Shown in pieces: positions 25,779 through 26,644 of a DNA stretch of 26,644 nucleotides. Every line of letters begins with the position of its first letter. Within the stretch, counting starts at the first letter, position 1. The stretch is from assembly GCA_014084085.1 (NCBI GenBank), contig NPFB01000012.1:1074583-1101226 (forward strand). Reading direction: 5' to 3'. The DNA is from Hondaea fermentalgiana. Taxonomy: Eukaryota > Sar > Bigyra > Thraustochytrida > Thraustochytriidae. The translations under genes were made by a program, and so were the position numbers. The notes beneath the pieces were generated by a model, which did no database searches, had not been told where the DNA came from, and saw nothing but the letters and a program-made list of their open reading frames with translations.

Positions 25779-26644
25779 ATGGACTCGGTCGCACAAAGAA
25801 CGCCGACCTCGGCGACGGCGCGGCGGATGCTCACGATGACGATCGCGCTGCTGGCGTCCACACTCGTGCTCATGGCGTGCTCCTCGGCACTCGAACTGGG
25901 GACAGGCACTATCCTGCTGTACAGATTCTCCATCTCAGAGACAGACTCGGACGACCCGCGGACGGTCGTTCTTCAAGGCAAGCTCGACGAGGTCCTCGAA
26001 GGCGCCGCCAACTCGCTCCCGTACGGGAAACAGGCAGCTCAACAGGGAAACGGCGCAGACACAGACCCGTACAACTCGGACGCCCCCTCGATCGAAAGTG
26101 CAGACCCCGAGACCCCAGAGGACAAGAGCGAGACCGCCTTGTTTCTCGCCAATAGCAAGGTCGAACATATGGATCCGCATCTGAGAGGCAAGATGGCCGT
26201 CTTTACACACGTGCACAAGGCCGGCGGGTCGACGTTTTGCTATCTCGCCCGATTGAACATGGAGCAGGCCCCGGGCGGAAACTGCAACCCAGCGCCTATG
26301 CCTTCTCGCCTTGCCATTTCCCGCGGAACTCCCGAAGAATTTGACCGCGTGATCGAACAAACTCGCAAACTCAATCGCACCTTTGTCGCGACAGAATGGA
26401 CCTTGCCCGAAGTCTTGCCGCAGCGAGACGATATCATTCATGTCACTCTCTTGCGAAACCCCCTCGGACGCATGGAATCGCACTATGCAATGGCGATGGA
26501 CAAAGCCTACCAAAAGCTCAAGGTGTCCAGCAGCAACATTTGTCTCTTTGCTCCTGGCCTCCTCTCCAGGTTCGAGCTTCGTCGGGCCACGAAAGACCTG
26601 ACTCTCGCCGCCAAATCGCGTCTGTACTATTCCCAAACTACACC
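25779..26644 (+). CDS. ST4: type II membrane sulfotransferase-like protein, 3' end cut by the window
   Basis: A fourth copy starts with ATG at 25779 (MDSVAQRTP) and stays open to the last base, so its C-terminus is missing. The visible 288 residues contain a short N-terminus and a transmembrane helix at about 20-36 (TIALLASTLVLMACSSA). An Asp/Glu/Pro-rich stem follows, then the loop HVHKAGGSTFC (K147), NCNPAP, FVATEWTLP and LLRNPLGRMESHYAMAM (S234), 87 residues from K147. The last residues, YYSQTTP, match the start of the conserved TTPDNWQTRA block in the other copies. The inferred function is the same: Golgi PAPS-dependent sulfation of a glycan. ATG 25779 is preferred because it gives a normal type II topology. 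The longer ORF that begins at 25439 lies in another frame and is unrelated. Confidence 0.86.
   Translation, partial: MDSVAQRTPTSATARRMLTMTIALLASTLVLMACSSALELGTGTILLYRFSISETDSDDPRTVVLQGKLDEVLEGAANSLPYGKQAAQQGNGADTDPYNSDAPSIESADPETPEDKSETALFLANSKVEHMDPHLRGKMAVFTHVHKAGGSTFCYLARLNMEQAPGGNCNPAPMPSRLAISRGTPEEFDRVIEQTRKLNRTFVATEWTLPEVLPQRDDIIHVTLLRNPLGRMESHYAMAMDKAYQKLKVSSSNICLFAPGLLSRFELRRATKDLTLAAKSRLYYSQTT

Noticed and set aside
25439..26155. 238-codon + strand ORF overlapping the start of ST4
   Set aside because: It is in a different frame from the sulfotransferase motifs and is Arg-rich without domain features. The real gene uses the frame starting at 25779.

Overview
The window looks like nuclear DNA of a flagellate-forming, intron-poor protist. 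My best guess is a thraustochytrid or other labyrinthulomycete stramenopile. The guess rests on long uninterrupted eukaryotic ORFs, a flagellar central-apparatus gene (SPAG16/PF20), intergenic regions full of tri-, tetra- and pentanucleotide repeats, and a tandem array of Golgi-type sulfotransferases. Thraustochytrid scales are known to contain sulfated galactose polymers, which fits. No sequence here proves the lineage.

Positions 1-about 5.7 kb hold a PIF/Harbinger-like DNA transposon or its remains. A DDE transposase on the + strand (115-2808) carries four tandem ~60-residue repeats in its N-terminal half. A large unrecognised coiled-coil ORF on the - strand (2821-5316, possibly to 5592) ends only 12 bases away. 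The left end of the element is probably outside the window, and no convincing terminal repeats or target-site duplication were found.

Positions 6.1-16.2 kb hold ordinary host genes: a formiminotransferase-domain protein (+), a PH-domain protein (+), a RecQ helicase (-) and the flagellar WD40 protein SPAG16/PF20 (+). The RecQ and SPAG16 genes diverge from a shared ~680-base region. The PH and RecQ genes converge on a ~415-base region with a long polypyrimidine tract.

From 17.2 kb to the end there are four same-strand, apparently intronless genes for type II membrane sulfotransferase-like proteins (called ST1-ST4 here). ST4 runs off the right edge. All four share a 5'-PSB-like HK[AG]GG[ST]T loop and a 3'-PB-like LR[DN]PL[AG]R[MT]ESH motif. 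The three complete copies also share a C-terminal cysteine signature. The stems are poorly conserved, and one carries a fresh 27-residue tandem duplication. This array is the most notable feature. It is probably a local family expansion for sulfating secreted or cell-surface glycans, and its substrate cannot be read from the sequence. A ~2.8 kb repeat-rich stretch with no recognisable gene separates ST3 from ST4. No tRNA, rRNA or CRISPR was recognised.
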